In this document: in pieces, positions 24,192 through 35,990 of the stretch | Layout: each line of letters begins with the position of its first letter | Numbering within the stretch: the stretch's first letter is position 1 | Source: Bidens hawaiensis | Taxonomy: Eukaryota; Streptophyta; Magnoliopsida; Asterales; Asteraceae | Direction: 5' to 3' | Assembly (NCBI GenBank): GCA_021521415.1 | Contig: JAIQDT010000832.1 | Coordinates: forward strand, 310,001-374,000 | Length of the DNA stretch: 64,000 nt | Made by a program: the position numbers and the translations under genes | Notes under the pieces: model-generated | The model's input: the letters and a program-made list of their open reading frames with translations, nothing else | Database searches by the model: none | What the model was told of the DNA's origin: nothing

Positions 24192-26126
24192 TGAGAATAA
24201 ATTTGTACATATTTTTATAAATTTGCACAAATTTATGGGGAGAAAAATTAGAAAAAATTCAAAAAGAGTATGCGTGTGTTAAAAATTTTTAAAAAACATG
24301 TTTTGTCTATGTATTTCAAGTTTCATTCTCGCTTAAAATTATGTCGGTTGCTCAAGTTTGAAGGACATATACTTGTCTATGTTTGGTCTGGTGTTCTAAT
24401 ATTAGATTCATAGGATACCCATTTACCTAAAGACTGAAAGCATCTGGGTGATTGTGATGTGTTTTGTGTTTTGTGTTTTGAATTCTTTCACTTAAAATTA
24501 TGTCGGTAATTCCAAGTTGGAGGGACACATATTCTCATGTGTTTTGGTCCTGTTAACCACTAGTGGTCATACGGGATAGCCATTTACCTGAAAACTGAAG
24601 AGTGACCGGGGTGTATTCTGTAACTCCTTGGGATATGATATGATTATTCAGTTAACAGTTTTTTTTGAAGATTCAAAATATTTTCAAATGAAAATTGATC
24701 CAACCTTTGGAAAATGATAGATAAATTGATTCTGTGTGCCTTACGAGTGAAGTTATTAAGCTTAAAAGGCTCTAGAACAGTCATTGATTTGTATGGTAGC
24801 TTTCCATGATGCGTAAAAGTAGAAGTGATATAAACTAAATATGTTGAACTTACTATGGAGAGTCATTTTGAAGACAGGTGCATGTCTCCACATACATCTC
24901 TCTGAATGATAGGTAGAAAAGCAATTGCCCTGTCATACATGAGCCCGTTAGTGTCTTGATCACCAAAAATATTTTGTTGTCGTACTTTAGTGATCCAGAT
25001 TCGGGACTTATAGGTACTTGGTTATTATTGTTTGGTAAAAAAAATGAAGAATGATGTTTGAGTAGTTGAGTATGTATATAATTTGTGATGTTGACTCTCT
25101 TTAAGCAAAAAGCTCAAAGTTTTTGAGAAAGATAAACTTTTTGATCAAGCACTAGGGGGTTGAAGTAAAATTGGGGTGATATGGGGAAAGCCAAATACTC
25201 TTTGAGAATAGATAGGAGGCATCACAGGTCCATGAGTGATGTCCATCTAAGATTTATGCTAAACTGAACCTAATCCATATCAATGATGCAATGAAAATCA
25301 TGCTAAGTACGTTATACCTGCTATCAACCTGTTTCTTTATGTCAAAATAACGCTGAACATGAATCCTAGTGACAGCCTCTTAAACAATATGATTTCATGT
25401 TCGGATCTTTTCATAAAAGGCGGCGTTTTTACAAAAACTGAAATTTGATCCCAATCTGCAAAATTCAAAAGGGGATTTTTATGTGTGTTATTATTATTAT
25501 TTATATTTTTTTGTGTCTTATCTGTTTTATCTCGAAACCACTCTCCTCAAAATGTGTAATTTAAACTAGGTTGTTTTCAATGTATTTTTAAATTATTTTG
25601 GGTTGGATGTCTATTATGCATTAACATGATTTTGGGCTGATCAAATGATCTTGAGCTGTTTGGGTTTGGGCTTTTTTGTGGGTTCTCGGCCCATCTCACT
25701 GGGGTATAAATGACCCTTAATCTCAATTATTGTTCTTATTGCATTCAAAAAACTCACTCTTTTCTCTCAAACTATCAAGCCGAGAACCCCATAAGCGAAT
25801 CACATCCTACTTTACTTGGTGTTCTTTGATCGATTTACAGGTATTGAGAGATTTCTAAACTGATTGTTCCTGTGAGATGCAAGGACTTAGGCTGTCATTG
25901 AGAAACAGATGGATTGATAGATGGATCTCTTAGGACAGTATGGGGTTATTGAAAGTTCTGATTGTGTTCGCAGTAGAGAAAATTGAAGCATTTTAGGGTT
26001 AATTGTCGGAGATTAAAATGGCTCTGTTGCAGGTTTAATGGAGATCTCGGTACCTTGGAGAAGATGACACATACTCCAAGAAGAAACCCAAAGGGTTTTC
26101 TTTGTCCAGCTGTCAAAAATTTAAAA
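24192..26126 (+). other. Non-coding spacer between pol and ORF3 of element A, conserved in C
   Basis: From about 24330 to 25460 this matches, block by block and in the same order, 35940 down to 34800 on the minus strand in element C. It includes two tandem copies of a module of about 150 bp (near 24335-24440 and 24487-24640) with TATGTCGGT, AAGGACA, TTTGGTC and GGATA(G/C)CCATTTACCT blocks. A CCAGATTCGGGACTT block follows near 24990, and an AACCTGTTTC/TTATGTCA block near 25330. No reading frame runs through it. Confidence 0.7.
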
Positions 26127-26354
26127 TGTTCTCGATTGATTTTCGTTGACCGATATCTCCCAGTTTTGACCGAGAACTCATGTTCTCGGTTGACTTTCGT
26201 TGACCGAAAAAGCTAGATTTAACCGAGAACTCACGTAATATTATAGTTGATCTCGGTCCACACTGAGTTTTCTGTCTAGATTTAACCGAGAACTCACGTT
26301 CTCGGTTAATCTTGACAGAAAACTCAGTGTGGACCGAGATCAACTATAATATTA
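26127..26354 (+). repeat. GTTCTCGG/CCGAGAAC motif array and large hairpin before ORF3 of A
   Basis: At least seven copies of GTTCTCGG or its complement, several with TTGAC attached. The last part is a near-perfect inverted repeat: left arm 26236-26293, loop TCAC, right arm 26298-26354, with one bulge and one mismatch. It ends 138 bases before the ORF3 start. Confidence 0.85.
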
Positions 26355-26492
26355 TTATCATTTTTCCCTAATAGTCCATCAAATGTGTTTTTGTCATCAT
26401 TGGCCCCTCATGTCTTAGAACTTGACTAACTTGCTTTGAAATATATTTATAGTCAAGTTTGTCTTTACTAACTTGACTCGTTTGGTTCAATA

Positions 26493-29011
26493 ATGGCTGA
26501 TAAGACTCCGTTAAAGTTAGTGGATACACATAATATTGTTGGACATTTATTTGATCCACCACTGGCTCACAAAGAGTTGAAGTCTATGATTGTCGGCCTT
26601 AAGACTTGCAGGATTTCTGACGCATTACGAGAAAATCCTGTCATATGCAGGAAGATGATCACTGATTTTTGGAATAATGCCTCAATCGATCAGCGAGGGC
26701 CAGAAGGAGTTATGTCGATAGAATCCAAAGTACAGAAGAAGCCAATCGTCATCACAGAGGCTATTATGAGGGAGGTGCGTCTGTTTGGTGATCAACCTGA
26801 TTACCTGACGGAATACTCTACTACAGCTGTCTCTGAGATTCTCACCAGAATGGATTATGAGGGTACTTATCGTCCAACAATCAAGAAGTTATTTCACCCA
26901 TATTGGAGGTTTTTGATACACACGTTCTTCACATGCGTGTCGGGAAGAAAAGGAGGTTCTGACGAAATAAGCCACATGTAGATGTCGTCTATTGTTGCTC
27001 TGATCATGGATTGGAATTTCAACTATTCCAAGTTCGTCTTTGATGATGATGAGCAATTTGAAAGGGAAAAAGAAGGAGATGTTTCTTATGTATCTTCGAT
27101 TTTTACAGATGATTTTTGACTCTCATTACACTAACCTTGTCAAATCTGTTGAAACATTAGATATGAAGTCGATGGGACCCAACACATTTGGGTTGATGAA
27201 GAAGTCAAGGAAAGGACCAAAGATTGTCTATCAGGGTCTTCATGCTCTGGTTAAATTTGGCCGGTTTTCCGAAACCGAAGCTGCTCCTTCTATTGCTCAA
27301 GTAGCTGAAGAACATGCATCGCCAGTTCAACGGCGTGTTGCTACATTTGAGATCTCTGATGATGAAGATGAAGAGCCAGAACACCGAGACATCGTTAGTG
27401 CTCCGACTGCTCAGCAACTAGCGGATTTTGAGATTTTTGAAGAATTACTACAGTCAACTACATTGAAGCCTCCTCAATCAGCTGCTGTAAATGAAGATAA
27501 TGATGATATCCACGAGGAACCAGCCGCCGATCTCATTCAACGTAAACGAAGGAATAAAGATCCGAGACCTGGCGTGCTAGTCAGTGAACATGAAACAACC
27601 ACACCGTCAACAACAACAAGCCCACAGCAAGAATCACATCAACCAGAGTCTATTGTTCCTGAGACTCATGTTGATCCTAGTCCATTCACTGACGAGCCTC
27701 AAACTCAAGATCAGATTTTTGATGACATTGCTCGTTAGTTCGAGTTTGAGGCCGATTTTCAACATACTGATGCTCCCTCTGGCTCATCTGGCCCAGTCAA
27801 TCAAGGTCAGTCAAGTTCTGGTGTTTCTGATAAGGTTGCTCAGATTCTTTCCATGCAAGAAAAATTTCTACACAACAAAGGCAAGGGAATTGTGCTTGAA
27901 GATGCTCCTGTTGACGTACAAGCTCTTTAACGTCGAGTCTTTGAACTTTAACAAGACTCTGTTGTCAAAGATGTACGCATCCAAGAGCTAGAAGCTGGTA
28001 ACTCCGATAAAGATTCCAAGATCAAAGAGCTTCAGTACAACATGGGTGAACTCACTGCTATTTATCTAGATCTCCAACAAAAACTCGTTCAAAAGTTTGG
28101 AGATGAATTCAAGAGCAGTACTGATGTAATTTCAAAGATGCCCAACGTTGATCAAGGTGGTAGCTCTACTGTTCATCCTGTTGAAAATATAGATGAATCT
28201 AAAACGCTGAAACAGTATATGTCTGCACCTCCAATTACCAAAGAGAAGCCAGATAGAGTTCAGAAGAAACTGCCGGTGATGAAAAACTCCAATCAAAATG
28301 TTGAGTCATCTGATCACCTAGACAGGTTCGTTGTCACCTTTCCAAAGAGTTTCTCAGATAAATATGGGGATCGATCTGGAATTGTATCATGGGGTTTTGA
28401 TGCTGAGAAGAATATGTGGTGGGTCAAACGGAAGTCCGGGACCACTGAGTACTACAAGAAGATGAAAGATTTCGGATCCTGGACTAAGGTGGATCTCAGT
28501 GATTTGATAAACTCTCCACTCCATAACCCAAAAAATAATAAACGTGGTAGGGATTTCTGGAACTTTCTAAAAGGCCAAGTTGATAGAGGCTTTCCGAACA
28601 TGTCAATTGCAGAATATTTTTTGAAGAAGGCTAAGGGGGACAAGGATCCAAAGACAGGAAAGACAATGGTCAGTGTTATATGTCCTGCTACAAAGAAGGC
28701 TACTCATATTCCTGTACCTAAAGCTATTCCAGATGGTACTCTGGATAACATGAGATTCTGGATGTATGACAGTGAGACTACCACCGTTGTTGTACGTTTG
28801 CAAAAGGGCATACAGATTTGTTGATCCAATAGATTTACTAAAGCTTGGAGAGAAATACATCAAGACCCTCAGTACATTTCAGATAATCGCTGATCCGATC
28901 TTCGAAACGGTTGCAAAAGAATTTACAAGTATGGTAGCCTCTATTATCAGGTGCAAGTTTTGGGCATGTGCTTTGAAAGACGCTAACATTGATTATATGG
29001 AGCATGATTGA
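26493..29011 (+). pseudogene. ORF3 (env-like position) of element A, broken
   Basis: Start MADKTPLKLVDTHNIVG at 26493. The N-terminal domain ends with WRFLIHTFFTCVSGRKGGSD, then an in-frame TAG at 26979 and a frameshift near 27070. The middle is acidic and Ser/Thr/Pro/Gln-rich (27300-27730), with in-frame stops at 27736, 27928 and near 27949. A predicted coiled coil follows (IKELQYNMGELTAIYLDLQQ). The C-terminal domain (28330-28790) has IVSWGFDAEKNMWWVKRK and MYDSETTTVVVR, then a shift into RAYRFVDPIDLLKLGEKYI. About 840 codons in all. Both end domains match element C. I see no signal peptide or clear membrane span, so an envelope role is unsupported. Confidence 0.7.
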
Positions 29012-29027
29012 GAACCAAGCTACAAAC

Positions 29028-29039
29028 TAATGGGGAGAT
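29028..29039 (+). other. PPT of element A
   Basis: AATGGGGAGAT directly before the 3' LTR, the common copia PPT form. Confidence 0.8.
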
Positions 29040-29408
29040 TGTTGGGCCTAGTTAGATTGGTTTGTACTTAGTTTGTTATGTTTGTTTGGGCCGCGTATGT
29101 AAACCGAGATCCCTTTGAATCTCGGTGGGCTCTTAGTCTTTATTGGGCTTGTGTGGTCAGTACCCTATATATAGAATGCATTGTATAGGGTTCTAGGTTG
29201 TTCATTCAGTTGGTTTTTGGCCGTCTAAGAGAGTTCTAGACATGGTTGTAATCATTGTGCTAAAGCACCCGACGTATAATAATACGTGTGTTTTGAAGCA
29301 GTTCTTGTGTGTTACGTGTTTTGTGTATCGTGTTCTTGAATCATCTAGTGTTGGAATTCCGCACACTTAAATCTTTGATATCATTATTGAAAGATCCATC
29401 TTGGACCT
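29040..29408 (+). repeat. 3' LTR of element A
   Basis: 369 bp, TGTTGGGCC to GGACCT, followed by AAAGT. Contains a hairpin (ACCGAGAT/ATCTCGGT, 29103-29126) that is deleted in the 5' LTR and echoes the leader motif CCGAGA. Confidence 0.88.
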
Positions 29409-29413
29409 AAAGT

Positions 29414-30516
29414 CACTTACCTTTCTTTGCTAACTAGAACTCCCGTGCACTCCATTAGCTTGTTTGATTCGTTTTATCCAAGCCTCCACCTAGCTTGACA
29501 AGGTCAAACTTTGTCCAATTTTCACAAGATTGTCGGGTTAGTCATTATAAGAGCATTCTCATCCCATTCTCTATAATTATGTGAGGGGAGTTTGAAAATT
29601 ATAGGGTGAGGTTGTGAGTGATTGTGAGTGTAAATTATAGGGTGAAGAGAGAAATGTAGTGATTTTTTGTAAATTTGGGGGTAACATTGTTTGCCCCTAT
29701 TTATTTTTTAATATTTGTTGGATTGGTTGTGAGTAGATGAGAGATAAAACTGTAATGATAAAGATATAAAAAATATTATTTAATTGAAGAGAGAGAAACA
29801 TAGTGTTTTTTAGTGTAATTATAGAGATAGAGATGGGGAATGAGATGAGAATGCTCTAAATACTCATACAAACCATTTGCAAGTCCTTTAGACACTTTAA
29901 GAATGTCACATGAAGTTTTATTAGTTCTATACAATTAATGCATCATTCCTAATGCAAGTATATGCAATCTTATGTGTTTACTCGATTACTAATATATTTA
30001 TAAATGTGCAGTGACTTCATATATCTATGCTGTAATTAGCCATTTTGACCCATGTAACATCTGAACTGGTTCAACATGTTCAAATATGGATCGTAGGGGA
30101 CTCAAATACCTTTTCACGCATATAAAGTACACCCTCTAACTATTTTTCTATGATTTTAAATGATATTTACAAAATCAGGACAAGAGCATAAATATTCCAA
30201 GTCAGCATGTTTTATATCCTGACTAGTCAATTTGGTCTACTGTTTTGGACAACTTCTGATCCTATTTAGACTTTCTTTATCAAATATGAATTTAAATAGA
30301 CACATAGTACTTTCCAATTATATAAGGCCCGTTCTCTAACTCTTAACGACAAGTGAGATACGCACTCTGCAAATTAACTATTTAAATCTGTCAAAAGTGA
30401 CGGATTTCATACTATATTGCACAATTCAAGTTTCATGTGAGCATTTCATCAAACACTTGGTGTGTGGTCAATCATAGCATTAAACATAAGTGTTCTAAAC
30501 ATAAATCACCTTGTTC
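29414..30516 (-). repeat. Solo LTR, second segment, with MITE inside
   Basis: Non-coding continuation of the 10805-43492 solo LTR between the insertions of A and C. Apart from the MITE I see nothing else in it. Confidence 0.6.
29551..29856. mobile_element. PIF/Harbinger-type MITE, complete
   Basis: 306 bp with inverted ends GAGCATTCTCATC...GATGAGAATGCTC and 3-bp target repeats TAA at 29548-29550 and 29857-29859. TWA target sites are typical of the PIF/Harbinger superfamily. No coding capacity. Confidence 0.8.
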
Positions 30517-30521
30517 CTTAT

Positions 30522-30973
30522 TGTAGGTTCCCTGGACGGATCACACAAGATATCCCGATATACACAGGTGCGGAATCCCTGTGTAGATCGTTACGGACGT
30601 AGAACACAAACAAACAAACACACGAATACGATACGAACAAACACACGTTATATTAATAACTCAACACGTGATACTTACAGACTCTCGACCTCACGTCACT
30701 TGACTCACTGAATTACACGTAAATTAACCACCTAAAACGAACAACCGTAACCTATATAAATACACGACAACTTCGCCTCAGGCGAAGTTGTCCATAACTT
30801 CGCTTGTTCAACAAGTTCGCCTAGGCGAACTTGTCAACAACTTCGCTTGGTTAACAAGTTCGCCTAAGCGAACTTGTCAACAACTTCGCTTTAAACAAAC
30901 AAATACATAAACAATATTACAGACTCGATTACAGACCTTAGACATATGAACTACTGACATTTATGCACCAACA
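30522..30973 (-). repeat. 3' LTR of element C
   Basis: TGTTGGTGC...GAACCTACA on the minus strand. Nine copies of the GCGAA(G/C)TT motif at 30768-30890, arranged as palindromes (30768-30790, 30811-30834, 30854-30877). A TATA-like stretch is at 30749-30760. Confidence 0.92.
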
Positions 30974-30984
30974 GACTCCCCCTT
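30974..30984 (-). other. PPT of element C
   Basis: AAGGGGGAGTC on the minus strand directly before the 3' LTR. Confidence 0.88.
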
Positions 30985-31037
30985 GGCAGTAGCTTCATAT
31001 CTTGATCTTTCAGCTCTTGTCTCGTAATCCTGTATCT

Positions 31038-33898
31038 TCACGCGTGCACTCCTTCTCTAACACACACCGACACAACTCGTTGATACTTTCTTGCTTCATC
31101 CTTCCAAGCTGGAATATAAAAGATCTTTTTCTCGTTAAGCATCTTCAGATCAGCTTGCGATAAGTTAACAAGATGCATCGGATCGTAAACTCTAAGGATC
31201 TCTTGTTCATCCTCATCTTCCATCACTGCCTCCGCTGTCTCACAATCAACGTACCACCACTTTAGGTCTTTGAGCACATCCTTGGGCATAAGCTTCATCG
31301 GTACTTCTTTAAGGCACCGGATTGGTTTATACTTCATAACCATCCAAGGCTTTCCATCAGCTCTCAAACCTCTATCCTTGTCTTAAACAAGTTTCCCTTT
31401 CTGTGGTTTCAACAGCTCAAACTTCTTTTCCTTTATGCTCTCTTTCCATACGATTTTCCCGATGACTCTAGCCATATTATCATCACTTCGATTGATCAAC
31501 CCCAATCTGGCTAAGTCTTTAACCTCACACTCAGGCAGTGTGTTTAACGATCTCAACATTCTTCTAAGGTACTGAATTCCATCATATCGTTTAATCACGA
31601 AGAGCCGCAACTGCTCATCATAAATCCAGCATATAATCCCTTTCTTTGCTTCAGCATAGCCCTTAATATTGTAACTCTTTTTGAACAAGGTAGGGACTGC
31701 CGGTTTCTTTGTTTTAACGAACCATTAAGCATATCCTTCCTTCCACCTCGGCTGCTCTTCCCATTCAGTATCTTCAACTGCCGTCTGATCACCCATATCG
31801 GCCTTCTCAACCTCTGGAATGTCATGTTCGACATTTTCCTCTACTATCTCTCCTTCCTCAATCTCATTCTCAATCTCAATCTGCTCACCGATCTTCTCAA
31901 TCACATCACTCGGCAGCACATCTTCATCAAATAACACATCATCACTGAACATATCATCGTCAAGTTCTTTCAACGCATCAATCACGTCATCATCAACCAA
32001 CACTACATCATCACCACCAGAACCACCAGCCGCGTCGGCAGACTCCCCCTCAGCTGTGGAAGTACCAAGAGCTTGAGAAGTTCTTGGCAGCTCACCACCT
32101 GCATCTTTCGATGCATTGGGATCATCGTCTCGGTCATTTCTTCTTTTCGTCCTTAGCTCGTCGCCCTTACAGCTCATCTCCCCCTGAGATGCCAAGAACT
32201 CCTTCAAGGCATCTATAATTTTCCCATGCTCAACCAGGAGGGATGACTGTAGTTGATTTGCTTCTACTAGGTGTTGAATAGTCTTCGATTGCTCTGCCAC
32301 GATCCGCTCTAGTGAAGCTATTCTCTCTGAGTCTGACATAGGCGTAGGCGAGACATCAGAAGCAGGCGTAACCGCAGGTGGTACCATACCTGATAACCCT
32401 GCAGTAGTGACGACCGTTGACTCTACAAATCGTACAGCTACCACCAACTGAGTAAACGTTGGAGGTGGTAGAGACACGATCTCCGGAGTCGACGTCTGGA
32501 TAGTAGTGGTAGATGGAATGCTAGTAGATGATGTAGCCACCACGGGAACATCCGCAGCGCTTATACCTGTAACCTGTACAGAAGTAGGAACGATAGACAT
32601 ACCAGACAGTGCGGCCGGAGCAAAACGTACCATCCTTGAAGTCTCTCCAGCTCCCATACCAACACCTGTCCTTTCCCTTCTTGATCGTCTTATCAGCTTA
32701 TGTATGTCTTCTTCCTCTTCTGACTCATCATCATCCTCCATTCTCTTTCTCTTCCCAAAAGTTCTCTCTCGAGACACCATCAACCGTCTCCCCTCATCCA
32801 TGATCTCATCCAAACCTGAGTCAGCCATCGACGTAGCTGCTCTAGTAACACTCACACCCGAACCTTGTGCAGCAGAGACCTGCACCTCTTCAACTTGATC
32901 CATATCGAAATAACCTTGACCTCCAAAGACAGCATCAAGATCTATATCCTCTGCAGCCGACACAACAGGCACAGCAGATGCAGCTTGAGTTGCTCTTGCC
33001 TGTCGCGGTTGAGGATCTCTGAACTCGTCCCCACCAGCAGGAACATACTCTGGGTTGATTAAAAACCCAAACAGTGGAGTATGCCTTGGACGACGTTCAG
33101 GGTTGCTCCTCGTATTGAGCAAAGATTCCACGTATTCCACGTATCTTTGCGGCATTGAGCAAAGATACGTTTGCTCACAGATTCCACGTATCTTATCGGT
33201 CGTCTCTGAGGTAGATTCGGAGCCACATGGTTCAATATCATCTGGATGAAACGTGGGTACATAATGAACCGCTCCCGAGCCATCGCCCTTCTCTGTCTGT
33301 CAATCTCGTAAAAGACCATCTGACTAAAACTATAGCGTTTATTGTAAGTCAGTGCAGTCATTGCGGACTGCATGGTCGCACCCATACCGTCAGTGCCCGC
33401 CTTCCTTCCTGACATGCAAACTATCATGACGTGCATAAGGAAGCGCCATTGATCAAGCAGAAAACCCTTCCGTCTCTGTGTATCGCCTAATGGACAAGAA
33501 TAGCCCATTCGGAGAAACGCTCCATCACGAAACGGAGCCACAAACTCAGTTGGATCGTCCCTCGTCTCTTCTCCAAACCATAATGCCACCCGAATCTGTT
33601 CAGAATTGAACTGAACTTGTTGATTGCTCACAGTCGCTCGCATGACCGGGGGCTCAACACGACAGTCGTATTCGACCGTCTGCCAAAAGTCTTCGATATT
33701 TGGTAAGGATTTCGGCAGAGTGTTTGTGATGGCATGAAAAATCCTTGAGCGTATGAGGAAAGTAATAATCTCGCGGTAATCCTCAACGCCGCTCGCTTCC
33801 GGGTCAAGGGTGATGTACATATTGTGACCCGGGAAAAATTGACGTTGGTTATCACCATCGTCTCCTCCTGCACCTCCAGCACCAGCTACCGCAGCCAT
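31038..33898 (-). pseudogene. ORF3 (env-like position) of element C, nearly intact
   Basis: Start ATG at 33898; about 953 codons. The N-terminal domain (33820-33300) has IEDFWQTVEYD, WRFLMHVMIVCMSGRKAGTD and FIMYPRFIQMIL, matching element A. A frameshift at 33120-33200 coincides with a small tandem duplication. The middle is Thr/Ser/Pro/Val-rich with an RKR cluster, a coiled coil (ERIASLERIVAEQSKTIQHL) and a strongly acidic stretch (about 32060-31790). The C-terminal domain has GIICWIYDEQLRLFVIKRYD and WWYVDCETAEAV. In-frame stops are at 31727-31725 and 31385-31383. No signal peptide or membrane span is evident. Role unknown. Confidence 0.72.
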
Positions 33899-33944
33899 AT
33901 CTGCAACAAACTAACCAAGTTAGATAAACGTTAATGAATAACAC

Positions 33945-34655
33945 AAGTTCGCTGGTTATCATGAGCGAAGTTGTGATAAACTCTGTATAGGCGAAGTTGG
34001 GAACAACTTCGCTTCAGCTTTAAGTTCGTCTAATTAATATTAAGTAAAAATGATCTAGGCGAAGTTAATGTTAACTTCGCCTCATCACAACATCGCCTCA
34101 GGCGAATTTAAGTTTCAGGCGAAGTTACGGATAACTTCGCCTCAGGCGAACTTAAGCTTCAGGCGAAGTTACGGATAACTTCGCCTAAACCCTAACTTCG
34201 CCTGAATCTGAAACGGCGACAGTAAGGTTAATGCAAACATCGAAAATCTGATGTTTCGGCTAGTTTAGACGATTAAGGAACCTTAAACCAAGCTTTTTTA
34301 GGACATTTTGACGATCAGTATGGTTATTAACACGTAACAGCAAGTTTTGAAAGACCGATTTGAAGGTCCGACGGTTCGAGGTTCATAATCGGGTCGAAAC
34401 GACCACTGATTATCATTGAAGAACAATGAATATACGATGTAATGGCATCACGAACCTTGAAACGTAACGGAAACTGGGAAATAAGAACAAGTAAACTGAA
34501 TAAAGATAAGTTCGCCGGATAATCAAGTAAGTTCGCCGGATAAGTTCGCTGTTTTTTTGACAAGTGATGAACAGTTTGACGATTGAACATCCTTATATAG
34601 GGTCTGGGTTATACAGGCGAAGTTATTCACAACTTCGCCTGTTTAACAACATCGC
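33945..34655 (-). repeat. GCGAAGTT motif array in the ORF3 leader of C
   Basis: About 20 copies of GCGAA(G/C)TT or its complement at 33945-34210 and 34505-34655, often paired as inverted repeats. The array begins about 50 bases upstream of the ORF3 ATG. Confidence 0.85.
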
Positions 34656-34799
34656 CTATATTTACCAAATCAAACCTTATAATTTGAACATTTTTCAATT
34701 AACTCTTTAAAACTTCCCTTTAAGAAATAAATGACATGATCAATTCTAAGTAACCAGTTAAAAAATCATAAAACTATCTAAGTACAAAAACTTTAAAGT

Positions 34800-35990
34800 T
34801 TTAAGTATAAGGGATCAAATTTCAGTCTAGTTAGGGACTACCACGTTTTAGAAAAGATCCGAACAGGAATCATACTAAGTATGTGACTGTCACATAGATC
34901 TGTGTTTAGCTGTATTATGACATAAGGAAACAGGTTGTAAGCTGGTAACATACTTAAGATGGTTTTCATCGTTTCTGTGATACGAGTTAGGATCAATTAT
35001 GCCTCAAAATTTAAGTGGGCAACAACTCAGAAATATTGATGCCTCCTATCTCTCCTCAAAGCGGATTTGGCTTTCCCCAAGTCACCCCGAATCGACTTCG
35101 ACCCATAGTGTCTGATTAAGTTGTAAGTATTCTTGATCTGCTTCCCGTTCTTCTCTCTTACTCAATGATTGTGAAGTATTGATTTTGTCATCTCTAATAT
35201 GTTTCAATAACGCCAATTTTTTTTTTTTTTTTTAATAAACATAGACTTCAAGGTAGAAATTAACTGCAAGTCCCGAATCTGGATCACTGCAGTATCTTGA
35301 GACGCTATCTTCACGGGAATCAGAACACACATGGGCTCATGTATGACTGGGTAATCGCTTTTCTGCCTATCATTCGGAAAGATATATATGAAGACATGCA
35401 AAACTCTTAAAGAGTTTCCACGTAAAATCAAGTAGATTTAGTTTGTATCACGTCTACTTTTACGCACCATAAAAAGTTACCATGACATACAATGACTGTC
35501 CTAAAGCCTTTTAAGCCTAATAACTTCACTGGTTAAGCACACAGAATTAGTATATCTATCATTTTCCAAGGTTGGATCAATTTTCTGTTAAACATAGCTA
35601 ACGAACTTCTTACGAAGTAACAGACTTGAAAAATAATTTCATTTCCCCTTTCTTTCAAAATTTTAACATTAATCGCCCCGACCAAAACAAGGTTTTCAGG
35701 TAAACGGCTATCCCGAAGATCCAATGGATCCGCTGGACCGACCACATACTAGTGTGTGTCCTTCTAACTAAGTATGATCGACTAATTTTAAGCGAAATAA
35801 TGAAAAACTCATCATAAACCGCCCCGGTCACTATCAGTAATCTGGTTAATGGCTATCCTCAAAATCTACAAGTAGAAAATGAGGACCAAAACATATCCGA
35901 AGACAAGTCCTTCAAACTGATGTAACCGACATATTTTTAAGCAATTAGTGACGTTTTTTTTTTTTTTTAAATATCACAAGAAAAGCATGG
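34800..35990 (-). other. Conserved non-coding spacer between pol and ORF3 of C
   Basis: Aligns by eye with element A 24330-25460 in the same order, including the tandem module (35936-35820 and 35805-35680 on the minus strand) and the CCAGATTCGGGACTT block near 35275. It has T runs on the plus strand at about 35217-35233 and 35955-35969. Confidence 0.7.

Larger units (their letters stand above)
12268..29408 (+). mobile_element. Ty1/copia SIRE/Maximus-like element A with a third ORF, interrupted by B
   Basis: LTRs at 12268-12625 and 29040-29408, TSD AAAGT at 12263-12267 and 29409-29413. Order: PBS, motif-rich leader, gag, protease, integrase, RT, RNase H, (nested B), conserved spacer, ORF3, PPT. 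The copia order plus the VDDIIFGS RT motif and a long ORF after pol point to SIRE/Maximus. All ORFs carry stops or shifts. The two LTRs differ at roughly 4% of positions plus indels by eye, so it is clearly older than element C. Confidence 0.9.

Noticed and set aside
34327..34590. Small frame before ORF3 of C as an upstream ORF
   Set aside because: It lies within the motif array, has no conserved counterpart in A and no recognisable domain.
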